From an uncultured Prevotellaceae bacterium (GTDB lineage: Bacteria; Bacteroidota; Bacteroidia; Bacteroidales; Bacteroidaceae), in NCBI GenBank assembly GCA_947176535.1, contig CAMWQU010000012.1:1-64000 (forward strand): DNA of 64,000 bases. Direction: 5' to 3'. Positions 53,161-63,196 of this stretch are shown here, in pieces. The notes under the pieces were generated by a model. That model ran no database searches, was not told where the DNA came from, and was given only the letters and a program-made list of their open reading frames with translations. Within the stretch, counting starts at the first letter, position 1. Each line of letters opens with the position of its first letter. The position numbers were made by a program, and so were the translations under genes.

Positions 53161-53751
53161 GTGAACGTAGCAATCGTAGACTACAAAGCCGGAAACATCT
53201 ATTCGGTAATCCACGCCCTCGAAAGACTGGGAGTGAGTCCGTTGCTGACTGACAATCCGGAACTGATAGCCAAAGCGGACAAAGTGCTCTTTCCCGGACA
53301 GGGAGAGGCGGGGAATGCCATGCGATACCTGAAACAACACGGACTCGACCGCGTCATCCGCGAACTGCGCCAGCCGCTGCTCGGAATCTGCATCGGGCAA
53401 CAACTGTTGTGCAGCCATTCGGAGGAAAGTGACGTGGATTGTCTGGGCATCTTCGACGTTCCCGTGCTCCGATTCTGCCCCCAACGACACGAAGACAAGG
53501 TGCCGCACATGGGTTGGAACACCATCGGACAGACGCGTTCGCCGCTGTTCCGGGGATTTGAGGGCAACGAGTTTGTCTATTTCGTACATAGTTTCTATGT
53601 CCCCGAATGTGAATGGACTGTCGCCACCACCGACTACATACAACCGTTCAGTGCAGCCCTCCGGCGCGACAACTTTTACGCCACGCAGTTCCATCCCGAA
53701 AAGAGCGGCGACGCGGGAGAGCGTATCTTACAGAATTTTCTGGACTTATAG
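53161..53751 (+). CDS. hisH: Imidazole glycerol phosphate synthase, glutaminase subunit
   Basis: Supplies ammonia from glutamine to HisF in histidine synthesis. At 196 aa it is the usual size, with a GTG start at 53161. The class I glutamine amidotransferase triad is present: Cys in GICIGQQLLC and His-Glu in ATQFHPEKSG. It heads the run hisH-hisA-hisF-hisIE, in pathway-related order; the earlier his genes are not in the window. Confidence 0.97.
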   Translation: MNVAIVDYKAGNIYSVIHALERLGVSPLLTDNPELIAKADKVLFPGQGEAGNAMRYLKQHGLDRVIRELRQPLLGICIGQQLLCSHSEESDVDCLGIFDVPVLRFCPQRHEDKVPHMGWNTIGQTRSPLFRGFEGNEFVYFVHSFYVPECEWTVATTDYIQPFSAALRRDNFYATQFHPEKSGDAGERILQNFLDL

Positions 53752-53766
53752 TAACCTGTAACTTAC

Positions 53767-54489
53767 ATGATAGAACTTATCCCTGCCATAGACATCATCG
53801 AAGGTCAGTGCGTAAGGCTCTGCCAGGGACGCTACGACACCAAACAGGTGTACGGCAATCCGATAGACATGGCGCAGGAATTTGAGCAGTTGGGTTTCCG
53901 ACGTCTCCACCTCGTCGATTTGGACGGGGCCAAGAGCCGTCATGTCGTGAACGACCGCGTACTGTACGAGATAAGCAGAAAGACGCAACTTGTTGTGGAT
54001 TTCGGAGGAGGCATAAAGACGGAAGATGACCTGAAACGGGTCTTCGATGCCGGGGCGGCGTTGGTGACCGTCGGCAGCATTGCCATCACACAACCGGAGC
54101 TCTATATAGAGTGGCTCGGCACATACGGGAGCGTCCACATGATACTGGGGGCCGACGTCAGAAACGGTATGGTCAGCATAAACGGGTGGAAAGAAGACAG
54201 CCGGACACACCTGACCGACTTTCTCAACCGATACGCGACAGCAGGAAACCGGAACGTGCTATGTACCGAAATCAGCCGGGACGGTATGTTGCAGGGGCCA
54301 GCCATCGACCTCTACAAGGCAATCATGCAGGCCCATCCCGATTGTCACCTCATTGCAAGCGGAGGAGTGAGCGGCATTGACGACATCGACCGGTTGCAGG
54401 ATGCCGGGATTCCGGCCGTGGTCTTCGGGAAAGCCATTTACGAAGGGCATATCGACATGAAAGAACTTAGCAGAAAATACCTATGTTAG
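53767..54489 (+). CDS. hisA: Phosphoribosylformimino-AICAR-phosphate isomerase
   Basis: Opens the ribose of ProFAR, the fourth step of histidine synthesis. TIM barrel of 240 aa with the catalytic Asp in [15 protein letters not shown] and the conserved VDLDGAK and [13 protein letters not shown] stretches. It is 15 bases after hisH and overlaps hisF by seven bases. Confidence 0.97.
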   Translation: MIELIPAIDIIEGQCVRLCQGRYDTKQVYGNPIDMAQEFEQLGFRRLHLVDLDGAKSRHVVNDRVLYEISRKTQLVVDFGGGIKTEDDLKRVFDAGAALVTVGSIAITQPELYIEWLGTYGSVHMILGADVRNGMVSINGWKEDSRTHLTDFLNRYATAGNRNVLCTEISRDGMLQGPAIDLYKAIMQAHPDCHLIASGGVSGIDDIDRLQDAGIPAVVFGKAIYEGHIDMKELSRKYLC

Positions 54490-55241
54490 CCAAACGAATC
54501 ATACCTTGCCTCGACGTGAAAGACGGACAGACCGTGAAGGGTACCAACTTCGTGAACTTGCGTCTGGCCGGCGACCCGGTGGAACTGGGGAGAGCCTACA
54601 GCCGGCAAGGGGCCGACGAACTGGTGTTCCTTGACATCACGGCAAGCCACGAGGGCCGAAAGACATTCGCCGACATGGTGGAGCGCGTGGCTGCCACACT
54701 CTCTATTCCTTTCACCGTGGGCGGAGGTATCAACGAACTGAAAGATGTGGAACGCATGCTGTCGGCCGGAGCGGACAAAGTGAGTATCAATAGTGCCGCA
54801 CTGCGACGGCCCGAACTCATCGACGAGATTGCCGCACACTACGGCAGTCAGGTTTGCGTGGTGGCCATCGACGCACGGTTGGAGGAAAGTGGCGAATGGC
54901 AGTGCTACGCCAACGGCGGACGTATTCCCGTCGGCCGTAATCTCTTTGAATGGGCACAGGAGGCCCAGCAGCGCGGAGCCGGCGAGATTCTGTTCACCTC
55001 AATGAACCACGACGGTACGAAAAACGGATTCGCCAACGAGGCACTGCGCCAACTGGCCGACACACTCACGATTCCGGTCATTGCCAGCGGAGGAGCCGGG
55101 AAGAAAGAGCACTTCCGCGACGCTTTCCTGACGGGACGCGCAGATGCCGCACTGGCAGCAGGCGTTTTCCATTTCGGCGAAATCACGATACCGGAACTGA
55201 AGAACTATTTACAAGCAGAAAACATAAACGTAAGACTATGA
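54483..55241 (+). CDS. hisF: Imidazole glycerol phosphate synthase, cyclase subunit
   Basis: Cyclises PRFAR using ammonia from HisH, giving imidazole glycerol phosphate and AICAR. TIM barrel of 252 aa; catalytic Asp residues in [15 protein letters not shown] and the region [15 protein letters not shown]. It overlaps hisA at the start and hisIE at the end (ATGA), so the four his genes are translationally coupled from hisA on. Confidence 0.98.
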   Translation: MLAKRIIPCLDVKDGQTVKGTNFVNLRLAGDPVELGRAYSRQGADELVFLDITASHEGRKTFADMVERVAATLSIPFTVGGGINELKDVERMLSAGADKVSINSAALRRPELIDEIAAHYGSQVCVVAIDARLEESGEWQCYANGGRIPVGRNLFEWAQEAQQRGAGEILFTSMNHDGTKNGFANEALRQLADTLTIPVIASGGAGKKEHFRDAFLTGRADAALAAGVFHFGEITIPELKNYLQAENINVRL

Positions 55242-55852
55242 CCATAGATTTTGAGAAAATGGGAGGACTGGTTCCCGCCATCATACAGGATGCACGGACA
55301 CAAAAAGTGCTGATGCTGGGCTTCATGAACGAGGAGGCTTACCGCAAAACCGTGGAAACGGGGAAAGTAACTTTCTGGAGCCGCAAGCGCAATACGTTAT
55401 GGACAAAAGGAGAGACAAGCGGGAATTTCCTGCACGTTGTTAAAATCCTCAACGATTGCGACAACGACACGTTGCTCATCAAGGCCACTCCTGACGGGCC
55501 CACCTGCCACACGGGAGCCGATACCTGCTGGAACGAAAAGAATACCCCCAACCCGTTGCTGTTCCTTTCCGAGTTGAGTGACTTTATAGAGAAACGGCAC
55601 AAGGAGATGCCGGAGGGTTCGTACACGACAAGTCTTTTCCGCGACGGACTGAACCGTATGGCACAGAAAGTGGGCGAGGAAGCCCTGGAGCTGGTTATTG
55701 AAGCCACCAACGGAACCAACGACCGCCTCATATACGAAGGGTCGGATATGCTCTACCACCTCATTGTGCTGCTCACCGAAAAAGGGTTGCGCATCGAGGA
55801 TATGGCCAGGGAACTGATGGAACGCCATAATCCCGGGTGGAAGAAACACTAA
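55238..55852 (+). CDS. hisIE: Bifunctional phosphoribosyl-AMP cyclohydrolase / phosphoribosyl-ATP pyrophosphatase
   Basis: Carries out the second and third steps of histidine synthesis. HisI domain (about 1-110) with the metal-binding motif HTGADTCW and [17 protein letters not shown]. HisE domain (about 115-204) with [12 protein letters not shown] and [11 protein letters not shown]. 204 aa from the ATG at 55238, which overlaps the hisF stop; longer upstream frames run inside hisF and are not real. Confidence 0.97.
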   Translation: MTIDFEKMGGLVPAIIQDARTQKVLMLGFMNEEAYRKTVETGKVTFWSRKRNTLWTKGETSGNFLHVVKILNDCDNDTLLIKATPDGPTCHTGADTCWNEKNTPNPLLFLSELSDFIEKRHKEMPEGSYTTSLFRDGLNRMAQKVGEEALELVIEATNGTNDRLIYEGSDMLYHLIVLLTEKGLRIEDMARELMERHNPGWKKH

Positions 55853-55874
55853 CCGTAACAAAGTAAGAATAACT

Positions 55875-56534
55875 ATGATAGGGAAATACGAACAAGTGGA
55901 GATATGTCAGGAGGACAGAACAATTCTCTCCGATGTGTGCTTCGAGATTCAAGAAGGGCAGTTTATTTATATTCTCGGCGAGGTAGGATGTGGAAAGACG
56001 TCCTTACTGAAAACCATCTACGGTGAACTGCCCGTCACAACGGGAGAAGCAACCGTTCTTCAGAATGATATGACGCGCATAAAGGCTAAGAAATTGCCGA
56101 ACCTGCGCCGACAGTTGGGAATCATCTTTCAGGATTTCCAGTTGTTGCGCGACCGAACCGTTGATGAGAATCTGGACTTCGTGCTGAAAGCGACAGGATG
56201 GAAAAAGAAAATCGACCGCGAGCGACGTATCATCGAAGTGCTTGAGCAAGTGGGTCTACCCGAAAAAACAAGACACTTGCCCCACGAGCTGTCCGGCGGC
56301 GAACAGCAACGGGTGTGCATCGCGCGGGCTATTCTCAATAAGCCGAAACTGCTGTTGGCCGATGAACCGACAGCAAATCTCGACATCGAGAACGGAACCA
56401 AAGTCATGGAATTGCTGAATGACATCCGGAAACAGGGAGCGGCCGTTGTCATGACCACGCACAACGAGCAGTGGCCCAAACAGTATCCGGGAATCATCTG
56501 GCGCTGCAAGAACGGGAAAATAAATAAGGAATAA
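55875..56534 (+). CDS. ftsE: FtsE-type ABC ATPase
   Basis: ATP-binding subunit of 219 aa, similar to FtsE, which with FtsX activates cell-wall hydrolases at the division site. Walker A is GEVGCGKTSLL (with a Glu-Val variation in the loop), the signature is LSGGEQQRVCIARA, Walker B is LLLADEPTANLD and the switch His is in TTHNEQW. ftsX is not adjacent; the gene sits between hisIE (22 bases) and the aspartokinase (16 bases). Role in division is by family only. Confidence 0.88.
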   Translation: MIGKYEQVEICQEDRTILSDVCFEIQEGQFIYILGEVGCGKTSLLKTIYGELPVTTGEATVLQNDMTRIKAKKLPNLRRQLGIIFQDFQLLRDRTVDENLDFVLKATGWKKKIDRERRIIEVLEQVGLPEKTRHLPHELSGGEQQRVCIARAILNKPKLLLADEPTANLDIENGTKVMELLNDIRKQGAAVVMTTHNEQWPKQYPGIIWRCKNGKINKE

Positions 56535-56550
56535 CAAGAAACCGAAGATA

Positions 56551-57879
56551 ATGAAAGTAATGAAATTTGGTGGCACCAGTGTCGGAACGCCACAACGGAT
56601 GAAGGAAGTAGCCAAAATATTCCGCCCCACAGCGGGAGGACAGTCATTTGTTGTACTCTCTGCCATGAGCGGAACGACCAATAATCTTGTTGAAATCTCA
56701 GATTACCTCTACAAGAACAATCCCGAAGGGGCCAGCACCGTCATCAATCAACTGGAGCAGAAATACATCGCCCACACTGACGAACTTTACGATACGGAAG
56801 CGTATCGCGAAAAGACCATGCAGTTCCTGAAAGAAGAGTTCAAATATCTGCGTTCTTTCACCAAAAGCGCAACAACGTTCAGTGAAGTTGAAGAAAAGAT
56901 TATACTTGCGCAGGGAGAAATCATCAGCACCAATCTGGTGACGAACTACCTGCTGGAGCAAGGAGACAAGGCCATCCTGCTGCCGGCTCTCGATTTTGTG
57001 CGCACCGATGCCAACGGAGAACCCGACCTCAACTTCATACGTGAGGCCATCGTTTCCCAACTCAAGGAGCATCCCGACTATGACATCTACATCACACAGG
57101 GATTCATCTGCCGCAATGCGAAAGGAGAAATCGACAACCTCCAGCGGGGAGGCAGCGACTACACGGCTTGCCTTATCGGCTCGGCACTGCAAACGGACGA
57201 GATTCAAATTTGGACGGACATCGACGGTATGCACAACAACGACCCCCGCATCGTGGAAAACACGAAACCCGTGCGTCAGCTCTACTTTGAGGAAGCGGCG
57301 GAACTGGCTTATTTCGGTGCAAAGATACTTCACCCCACCTGCATTCAGCCGGCTAAGTTCGCAGGTGTCCCCGTCCGGTTGCTCAACACCATGAACCCAA
57401 CCGCCCCGGGCACCATCATCAACAACGAGATTCAACAAGGAACCATCAAGGCCGTAGCTGCCAAAGACAACATCACCTGCATACGAATCCAGTCTTCCCG
57501 TATGCTGTTGGCTTACGGATTCCTGCGCAAAGTGTTTGAAATCTTCGAGCAATACCGAACCAGCATCGACATGATTTGCACCAGCGAAGTGGGCGTCAGC
57601 CTCACCATCGACAACCGGGGCCATCTGACCGACATAGTAGGCGAACTGAAAAAATACGGCACCGTGGAAGTCGATGACAATATGTGCATCATCTGTGTGG
57701 TAGGCGACCTCGCAAGCGGAAATGTCGGTTTCGAGACCCGGGCATGTATGGCTGTAAAGAAAATCCCCGTCCGCATGATCAGTTACGGAGGCAGCAACTA
57801 CAACATTTCTTTCCTTGTGAAAGCCGAAGACAAGAAGCGAACCATGCAGGCGCTCAGCGAAACTCTGTTCAAAGACTAA
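56551..57879 (+). CDS. lysC: Aspartate kinase (monofunctional)
   Basis: Phosphorylates aspartate, the first step to lysine, threonine, methionine and diaminopimelate. At 442 aa it is a single-function enzyme, not fused to homoserine dehydrogenase. The kinase starts with KVMKFGGTSVGTPQRMKE; QGFICRNAKGEIDNLQRGGS and EEAAELAYFGAKILHP are family blocks. Two C-terminal ACT domains (from about 305) imply feedback control by an amino acid. Next gene is lysA, 12 bases on, so both ends of the DAP-lysine branch lie together. Confidence 0.95.
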   Translation: MKVMKFGGTSVGTPQRMKEVAKIFRPTAGGQSFVVLSAMSGTTNNLVEISDYLYKNNPEGASTVINQLEQKYIAHTDELYDTEAYREKTMQFLKEEFKYLRSFTKSATTFSEVEEKIILAQGEIISTNLVTNYLLEQGDKAILLPALDFVRTDANGEPDLNFIREAIVSQLKEHPDYDIYITQGFICRNAKGEIDNLQRGGSDYTACLIGSALQTDEIQIWTDIDGMHNNDPRIVENTKPVRQLYFEEAAELAYFGAKILHPTCIQPAKFAGVPVRLLNTMNPTAPGTIINNEIQQGTIKAVAAKDNITCIRIQSSRMLLAYGFLRKVFEIFEQYRTSIDMICTSEVGVSLTIDNRGHLTDIVGELKKYGTVEVDDNMCIICVVGDLASGNVGFETRACMAVKKIPVRMISYGGSNYNISFLVKAEDKKRTMQALSETLFKD

Positions 57880-57891
57880 ATAAACGAACGT

Positions 57892-59037
57892 ATGACATTT
57901 CCCATAGAGAAGTTCAACACACTTCGTACCCCATTCTACTACTACGACACGGCACTGCTCGACAAGACGTTGGAGGCCATCAAACAGGAGTTGCGCCCCA
58001 ACCATCATGTCCACTATGCCATGAAAGCCTGCACCAACCCGAAGGTTCTCCGTCATATCGTCGATGCAGGCTTCGGTGCCGACTGTGTCAGCGGCGGTGA
58101 GATTCAGGCCTGCCTGGATGCGGGCTTCCCTGCCGACAAGATTGTGTTTGCCGGGGTCGGGAAGAGCGACTGGGAAATCGAACTGGCCCTGAAAGCCGGA
58201 ATCTTCTGCTTCAATGTAGAGAGTGTCCCGGAACTGGACATCATCAACGAACTTGCCGGCCAACAGCACCAAACGGCCCGCGTTGCCTTCCGCATCAACC
58301 CCAATGTCAGCGCACACACCCACACTAATATCACCACCGGCCGTGCCGAAAACAAATTCGGCATAAGCATGGAAGATATGGTGGACATCGTGCTCCGCAC
58401 CCGGGAAATGTCCAACGTTGAATGTATCGGTCTCCACTTCCACATCGGAAGCCAGATTCTGGACATGGAAGACTTTGTCACGCTCTCGCTGCGCATCAAC
58501 GAGCTGCAGGAGATGCTAGAAAGTTACGGTATCGTATTACCGAACATCAACGTGGGCGGCGGCCTCGGCATCGACTACGAAGCCCCCGACCTGCACCCCA
58601 TCCCCGAATTTAAGAAATACTTCGACACTTTCCGCCAGTATCTGCGTCTGCGTCCGAAACAGCAACTGCACTTTGAACTGGGGCGCTCCATCGTCGCCCA
58701 ATGCGGCACACTGGTGAGCAGAGTGCTGTACATCAAGCAAGGGGCAGTGAAGAAATTCCTCATCATCGACGCCGGCATGACCGAACTCATCCGTCCGGCC
58801 CTCTACGGAGCTTACCACAAGGTCGAGAATCTGACTTCTGCAGAAGGCGAAACGACTTACGATGTCGTCGGCCCCATCTGCGAAAGCAGCGACGTTTTTG
58901 TCAAAGATTACCGCATACCCGTAAGCCGGCGCGGCGACCTCATTGCCCTGCGCAGTGCCGGCGCATACGGCGAAATCATGGCCTCGCAATACAACTGCCG
59001 CACACTGCCCGCGAGCTACACCAACGAAGAATTGTAA
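57892..59037 (+). CDS. lysA: Diaminopimelate decarboxylase
   Basis: PLP enzyme giving lysine from meso-diaminopimelate. 381 aa. The PLP Lys is in HYAMKACTNP, the glycine-rich phosphate loop is NVGGGLGIDYE, and PICESSDVF holds the active-site Cys/Glu that reach across the dimer. The length is slightly below the usual 400-420. It ends one base before the ATG of the glycosyltransferase gene. Confidence 0.94.
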   Translation: MTFPIEKFNTLRTPFYYYDTALLDKTLEAIKQELRPNHHVHYAMKACTNPKVLRHIVDAGFGADCVSGGEIQACLDAGFPADKIVFAGVGKSDWEIELALKAGIFCFNVESVPELDIINELAGQQHQTARVAFRINPNVSAHTHTNITTGRAENKFGISMEDMVDIVLRTREMSNVECIGLHFHIGSQILDMEDFVTLSLRINELQEMLESYGIVLPNINVGGGLGIDYEAPDLHPIPEFKKYFDTFRQYLRLRPKQQLHFELGRSIVAQCGTLVSRVLYIKQGAVKKFLIIDAGMTELIRPALYGAYHKVENLTSAEGETTYDVVGPICESSDVFVKDYRIPVSRRGDLIALRSAGAYGEIMASQYNCRTLPASYTNEEL

Positions 59038-59038
59038 C

Positions 59039-60091
59039 ATGCAGACAACAAACGAACTGCCGCCCATCAGCGTCATCGTACTGGCCCACGAGCAGTGCGA
59101 CGACCTGCGCCGGAACCTACCGGCCGTGCTGCAACAGGAGTACAGCGGCCACTTTGAAGTCATCGTCGTAGACATGAACAGCACCGACGACACGAAGCTG
59201 CTGTTGGAACAGATGGAAAAGCGATACCCTCACCTCCACACCATCATCATCCCCGGCACTGTCCGCAACATCAGCCCTTCCCGACTGGCCCTGACACTCG
59301 GTATGCGTGCCGCTAGTTACGAGTGCGTCGCGCTGACCACGGCCGACTGCTGTCCCGCCACGTCCCTATGGCTCCACCGGCTGGGGGAATGCTTTGCCCG
59401 AAAAGAGAGCACACAAATCGTCTTGGGCTACACCCGTTCCGAGGGCGGCAAAGGATGGAGCGGACTGCGCCACCGCTTCTTCCGCACGTGGCAACAGATA
59501 CAGAACCTGTCCTATGCGCGGAGACACGGCGGCTACCGGGCAGACGGTACGAACCTCTGTTACAGCCGTTCCCTCTTTCTGGAGCATCGGGGCTTTGCCG
59601 ATGATGCTAATCTCCTGATGGGAGCAACCGACATCATGGTGAACAGACACAGCAACGGCCGGAACACGGAAGTCTGCCTTCACCCCGAATCCTTCATGAT
59701 TCAGCACCTCCCCCCCTATCGTGGCCGGTGGCACGAGGAGCGGATTTTCTTCATGGAGACACGCCGCCACTTCCGGCGCACCGTTCTCTTCCGCCTGCGC
59801 TACTTCGTGGCAGCCGGGCAGGCATGGTTCGCCACGCTCTGCGCCACGGCCGGTGTGACAGCAGGCATTTTACTCCAGAACACAACCGTCGCCATACTCT
59901 CTGTCGCCCTATGGATGGCCTACAACACGCTATGCTCCTATCTGTTCAACCGCAAGGTGAAAGCCCTGGGCGAGCACCCGTTCACATTCACTTATCCCCT
60001 GCTCGTCCATCTCATCCCCTCGTGGGACACCACTGCCTGGCTGCAATGGCTGTTCACCAAACGACAGGTATTCCGAAAGAAGTTTATTTAA
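59039..60091 (+). CDS. Family 2 glycosyltransferase, membrane-associated
   Basis: GT-A fold transferase of 350 aa. ISVIVLAHEQCDDLRRNLPA and VDMNSTDDT form the nucleotide-sugar site; ALTTADCCPA stands where the DxD-type motif is expected. Two hydrophobic helices near the C-terminus (about 265-315) suggest attachment to the inner membrane. Longer upstream frames run inside lysA and are not used. It may add sugars to an envelope polymer; donor and acceptor are unknown. Confidence 0.85.
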   Translation: MQTTNELPPISVIVLAHEQCDDLRRNLPAVLQQEYSGHFEVIVVDMNSTDDTKLLLEQMEKRYPHLHTIIIPGTVRNISPSRLALTLGMRAASYECVALTTADCCPATSLWLHRLGECFARKESTQIVLGYTRSEGGKGWSGLRHRFFRTWQQIQNLSYARRHGGYRADGTNLCYSRSLFLEHRGFADDANLLMGATDIMVNRHSNGRNTEVCLHPESFMIQHLPPYRGRWHEERIFFMETRRHFRRTVLFRLRYFVAAGQAWFATLCATAGVTAGILLQNTTVAILSVALWMAYNTLCSYLFNRKVKALGEHPFTFTYPLLVHLIPSWDTTAWLQWLFTKRQVFRKKFI

Positions 60092-60107
60092 CCTCACATA
60101 CAGCAAC

Positions 60108-60761
60108 ATGGAAAGTATTCCTTTCATCGCCTGGTGCCTCGAACACCTCAACTACTGGGTCATCACACTGCTGATGGCCATCGAAAGCAGTTTCATCCCC
60201 TTCCCCAGCGAAATTGTAGTTCCCCCTGCGGCCTACATGGCCGCCAGCGGTGCCGACCTCAATGTCTTCCTCGTCGTACTCTGCGCTACGTCGGGTGCGC
60301 TGATAGGTGCCCTTTTCAACTACTTTCTGGCGCGCTACCTCGGTCGCCCCATCGTGTATCGCTTCGCCAACAGCCGTCTGGGACACATCTGCCTGATTGA
60401 CGAAGAGAAAGTGAGAACCGCGGAACAGTACTTCGACAAGCACGGAGCCATAGGAACTCTCATCGGCCGTCTGGTACCGGTCGTGCGTCAGCTCATCTCC
60501 CTCCCTGCCGGACTGGCACGCATGAGCCTCGCGCGCTTCGTCGTTTACACGACCCTCGGTGCCGGTCTGTGGAACGGGATTCTGGCAGCCATCGGCTACT
60601 ACCTTGCCAGTGTAGTTCCCTACGAAGAGCTCAACGCCACCGTAGCCGCGTATGCCGTCTACCTGAAGATTGCCATGATACTGCTGGGAGCGGCGGTAGT
60701 CCTCTACCTCGCCTACAAAGGCATAAAAGCACCTTCCCGTTCCCGGACGGACGAGAAATAA
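60108..60761 (+). CDS. DedA-family membrane protein
   Basis: Inner-membrane protein of 217 aa with about five hydrophobic segments, including re-entrant-type ones. Family motifs: ESSFIPFPSEIVVPPAAYMA, GALIGALFNYFLARYLGR and GRLVPVVRQLISLPAGLARM. DedA proteins help recycle undecaprenyl phosphate or other lipids and support membrane potential homeostasis. It is 16 bases after the glycosyltransferase and 12 before the next gene. Confidence 0.92.
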   Translation: MESIPFIAWCLEHLNYWVITLLMAIESSFIPFPSEIVVPPAAYMAASGADLNVFLVVLCATSGALIGALFNYFLARYLGRPIVYRFANSRLGHICLIDEEKVRTAEQYFDKHGAIGTLIGRLVPVVRQLISLPAGLARMSLARFVVYTTLGAGLWNGILAAIGYYLASVVPYEELNATVAAYAVYLKIAMILLGAAVVLYLAYKGIKAPSRSRTDEK

Positions 60762-60773
60762 CCCGAAGCCGGT

Positions 60774-61976
60774 ATGAGACGCCTATTGTCACTTCTATTT
60801 CCGCTTCTCCTCGGAGGAGCCCGGTTGAGCCTGCACGCCCAAGTGTGGGACGCTCTCTGCGCGGACAGCCACCGCATCGACACCACCCGCGTAGGCGAAC
60901 TGCGAGCGGAGATGAACGCACTGGCTTTCTTTCAGAACAACGAGTTCAGCAGTCAGATCATGAAAGGCTACACGCTGCCGGGCGCATGGTTGCAACCCAA
61001 ACTCACGTTCGCGCCCCTATCGCAGATAAGTCTTGAGGCCGGTGCCCACCTGCTCCTCTTCAACGGGGCGAACCGCTACCCCAACTACGCCTATCACGAC
61101 ATCGCCCAATGGAAAGGCAACCAACATCAGCATGGCGTACATGCCCTGCCCTACTTCCGCGTTCAGGCCGATTTCAAAAACCTTACCCTCGTACTGGGCG
61201 ACCTCTACGGTGCTCAGAACCACCAGCTCATTCTTCCGCTATACAATCCGGAGCAGAATCTGTCCGCAGACCCGGAGACGGGTTTTCAACTGCTTTTGGA
61301 CAAGCGACACATCCACTTGGACACGTGGATGAACTGGCAAAGCTACATCTTCAACCTCGACACCCATCAGGAGGCCTTCACGGTGGGCATCAATGCCACA
61401 CTGAAATGCAACCGCAAGGAAAAGCCGTTCCTATGGGAAGTGCCGATACAACTGCTTTTGCAACACCGGGGAGGCGAACTTGACGTCACCGACCGTGGGG
61501 TGCAGACGGTCTGCAATGCCTCGGCCGGCGTCCGGATGACATATCGTCACGCCTCCGGCCACGTCCTCAACCGCCTGTGTGCCGAAGTGGACGCACTGGG
61601 TTCCTACCAGCAACACGGCACGCTATGGCCTTTCGACACGGGATTCGGCCTACACGCCTCGGCACAGGCCACCTTGCTACGGAACCTGACGGTCAGTCTG
61701 GGTTACGTTGGCATACCCCGGCAATACGCCAACCTCTACGGCTCACCCTTTTTCGGAACCATCAGCCTCAAGCATCCGGGTACACTCTTCCGCGGGATGC
61801 ACACGGCATACGCTAACCTCGGTTATGCCTACAACTTCACGTCGGCCTACCGCCTTGGAGCGCAACTCGACATCTTCGATGCCAATTCCAAAGGTATGTC
61901 GGCCCTGACATTCGGCTTTGGCGTGTACTTCCGCGTATGCCCGAGTTTCCGGATTACGAAGACCAAAAGCCGGTGA
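60774..61976 (+). CDS. Hypothetical outer-membrane beta-barrel protein
   Basis: Exported protein of 400 aa: signal peptide ending LHAQ, then repeated amphipathic strands (for example LTFAPLSQISLEAGAHLLLF, LTVSLGYVGIPRQYANLY, LTFGFGVYFRV). The pattern fits an outer-membrane barrel of perhaps 14-18 strands, but the sequence ends with a basic ITKTKSR tail rather than an aromatic residue. I do not recognise the family. Last gene of the long plus-strand run beginning at ruvC. Confidence 0.7.
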   Translation: MRRLLSLLFPLLLGGARLSLHAQVWDALCADSHRIDTTRVGELRAEMNALAFFQNNEFSSQIMKGYTLPGAWLQPKLTFAPLSQISLEAGAHLLLFNGANRYPNYAYHDIAQWKGNQHQHGVHALPYFRVQADFKNLTLVLGDLYGAQNHQLILPLYNPEQNLSADPETGFQLLLDKRHIHLDTWMNWQSYIFNLDTHQEAFTVGINATLKCNRKEKPFLWEVPIQLLLQHRGGELDVTDRGVQTVCNASAGVRMTYRHASGHVLNRLCAEVDALGSYQQHGTLWPFDTGFGLHASAQATLLRNLTVSLGYVGIPRQYANLYGSPFFGTISLKHPGTLFRGMHTAYANLGYAYNFTSAYRLGAQLDIFDANSKGMSALTFGFGVYFRVCPSFRITKTKSR

Positions 61977-62037
61977 GGCCCAGACGGACACCTTCCCGGA
62001 CTGCCGGAAAACAAGAACCCTACTATATGTAAGGAAC

Positions 62038-62143
62038 CGCGCACGCACGTACACGTGCGCACACGTAGGCAGGACGCGCCCTCGTCCATAGCGGGACCAA
62101 GCCTCGACAATAGGAGGATTGAGGCTCGTCCCGGGCGGGACGG
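62038..62143. repeat. Intergenic palindromic element, locus F, with alternating Pu-Py tract
   Basis: A 30-base stretch of strictly alternating pyrimidine and purine (62038-62067) follows TAAGGAAC. The element proper runs from 62079 with CCTCGTCCATAGCGGGACC, ACAATAGGAGGATTGAGGC and CGTCCCGGGCGGGACGGG. It ends right at the murB stop codon. Confidence 0.75.
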
Positions 62144-62144
62144 G

Positions 62145-63179
62145 TTATTGCCGACCGGAAGCCGGTATGAAGTTTACTTCGGGATGAATGTCGATGCCAA
62201 ACTGCTCGCGCACGTCGTTGCGGATGACCTCGCACAAATGGAGCACATCCTGCCCGGAGGCATTCCCCAGATTCACGAGCACGAGGGCCTGACGGTCGTG
62301 AACACCGGCTCTGCCGAGCGCACGGCCTTTCCAACCGCAGCGGTCTATCATCCATCCGGCAGGAATCTTTACGTGACTGTCGTCCACATCGTAATGAGGC
62401 ATTTGGGGGTAACGGGCGAGCAAGGCCTCATACTGCTCCCTCGGCACAACGGGATTCATGAAGAAACTGCCGGCATTCCCCTGCTGCCGGGGATCCGGCA
62501 ACTTGGCACGGCGGATGTCGATAATCACCTGCCTAAGTTGCTGCGCCGTCAGCGTTTCGGCGGCGAGTCCGCGGTTCTCCAGTTCGGCCCGGATACCTCC
62601 GTAGTCAAGCCGGGGAGAAAAAGTCTTCGATAGGCGGTAGGTGACGTACAGCACCGCCCAGCGTCCGCGGTGCTCCTCCTGCTTGAAGAGACTCTGTCGA
62701 TAGCCGTAGCAGCACTCCTCGTTCCGGAACGTTCGCCGCTGTCCGGTGTGCAAGTCCATGCACTCCACACGTTCGATGTAGTCCTTCGCCTCACTGCCAT
62801 AGGCCCCGATGTTCTGAACCGCCGAAGCCCCCGCCTCGCCGGGTATGAGAGAGAGATTCTCCAGTCCATACCATCCCCGGCTGAGCGTATAGTCCACCAC
62901 ATCGTCCCATTGCACGGCGGCTCCCACACGGACGCGGACGGCGGTTTCGTCTTCCTCCGCCTCGATGCCTCTGATACCGGAGTGCAGGACGGTTCCCGGA
63001 AAATCGCCGAGGAAGAGCAGATTGCTGCCGCCGCCGATGTGCAGCAACGGCATGGCGGGTGAGGCAAGCAGGAGGTCGTGCAACTCTTCCGGCGTGTCGT
63101 ATTCCACAAAGAAACGACAGCGGGCGTCAATCCCGAACGTGTTGTGATTGCGCAAGGAGTAATTTTCGTATTTCGTCAT
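62145..63179 (-). CDS. murB: UDP-N-acetylmuramate dehydrogenase
   Basis: Reduces UDP-GlcNAc-enolpyruvate to UDP-MurNAc with NADPH and FAD, committing the precursor to peptidoglycan. At 344 aa it is the type I (E. coli-like) enzyme. FAD-binding stretches: [11 protein letters not shown] and [19 protein letters not shown]. Active-site residues: YGYRQSLFK, the Ser in [12 protein letters not shown] and the C-terminal Glu in HPEVNFI. It follows the DUF4348-like gene by 17 bases on the same strand. Confidence 0.96.
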   Translation of the reverse strand: MTKYENYSLRNHNTFGIDARCRFFVEYDTPEELHDLLLASPAMPLLHIGGGSNLLFLGDFPGTVLHSGIRGIEAEEDETAVRVRVGAAVQWDDVVDYTLSRGWYGLENLSLIPGEAGASAVQNIGAYGSEAKDYIERVECMDLHTGQRRTFRNEECCYGYRQSLFKQEEHRGRWAVLYVTYRLSKTFSPRLDYGGIRAELENRGLAAETLTAQQLRQVIIDIRRAKLPDPRQQGNAGSFFMNPVVPREQYEALLARYPQMPHYDVDDSHVKIPAGWMIDRCGWKGRALGRAGVHDRQALVLVNLGNASGQDVLHLCEVIRNDVREQFGIDIHPEVNFIPASGRQ

Positions 63180-63196
63180 GTCCTATCCGGTTTTGC

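Noticed and set aside
56698-58443. 581-codon minus-strand open frame across aspartokinase and lysA
   Set aside because: Antisense to two well-supported enzymes; the translation is low-complexity and rich in Val/Asp/Phe with no recognisable motif.
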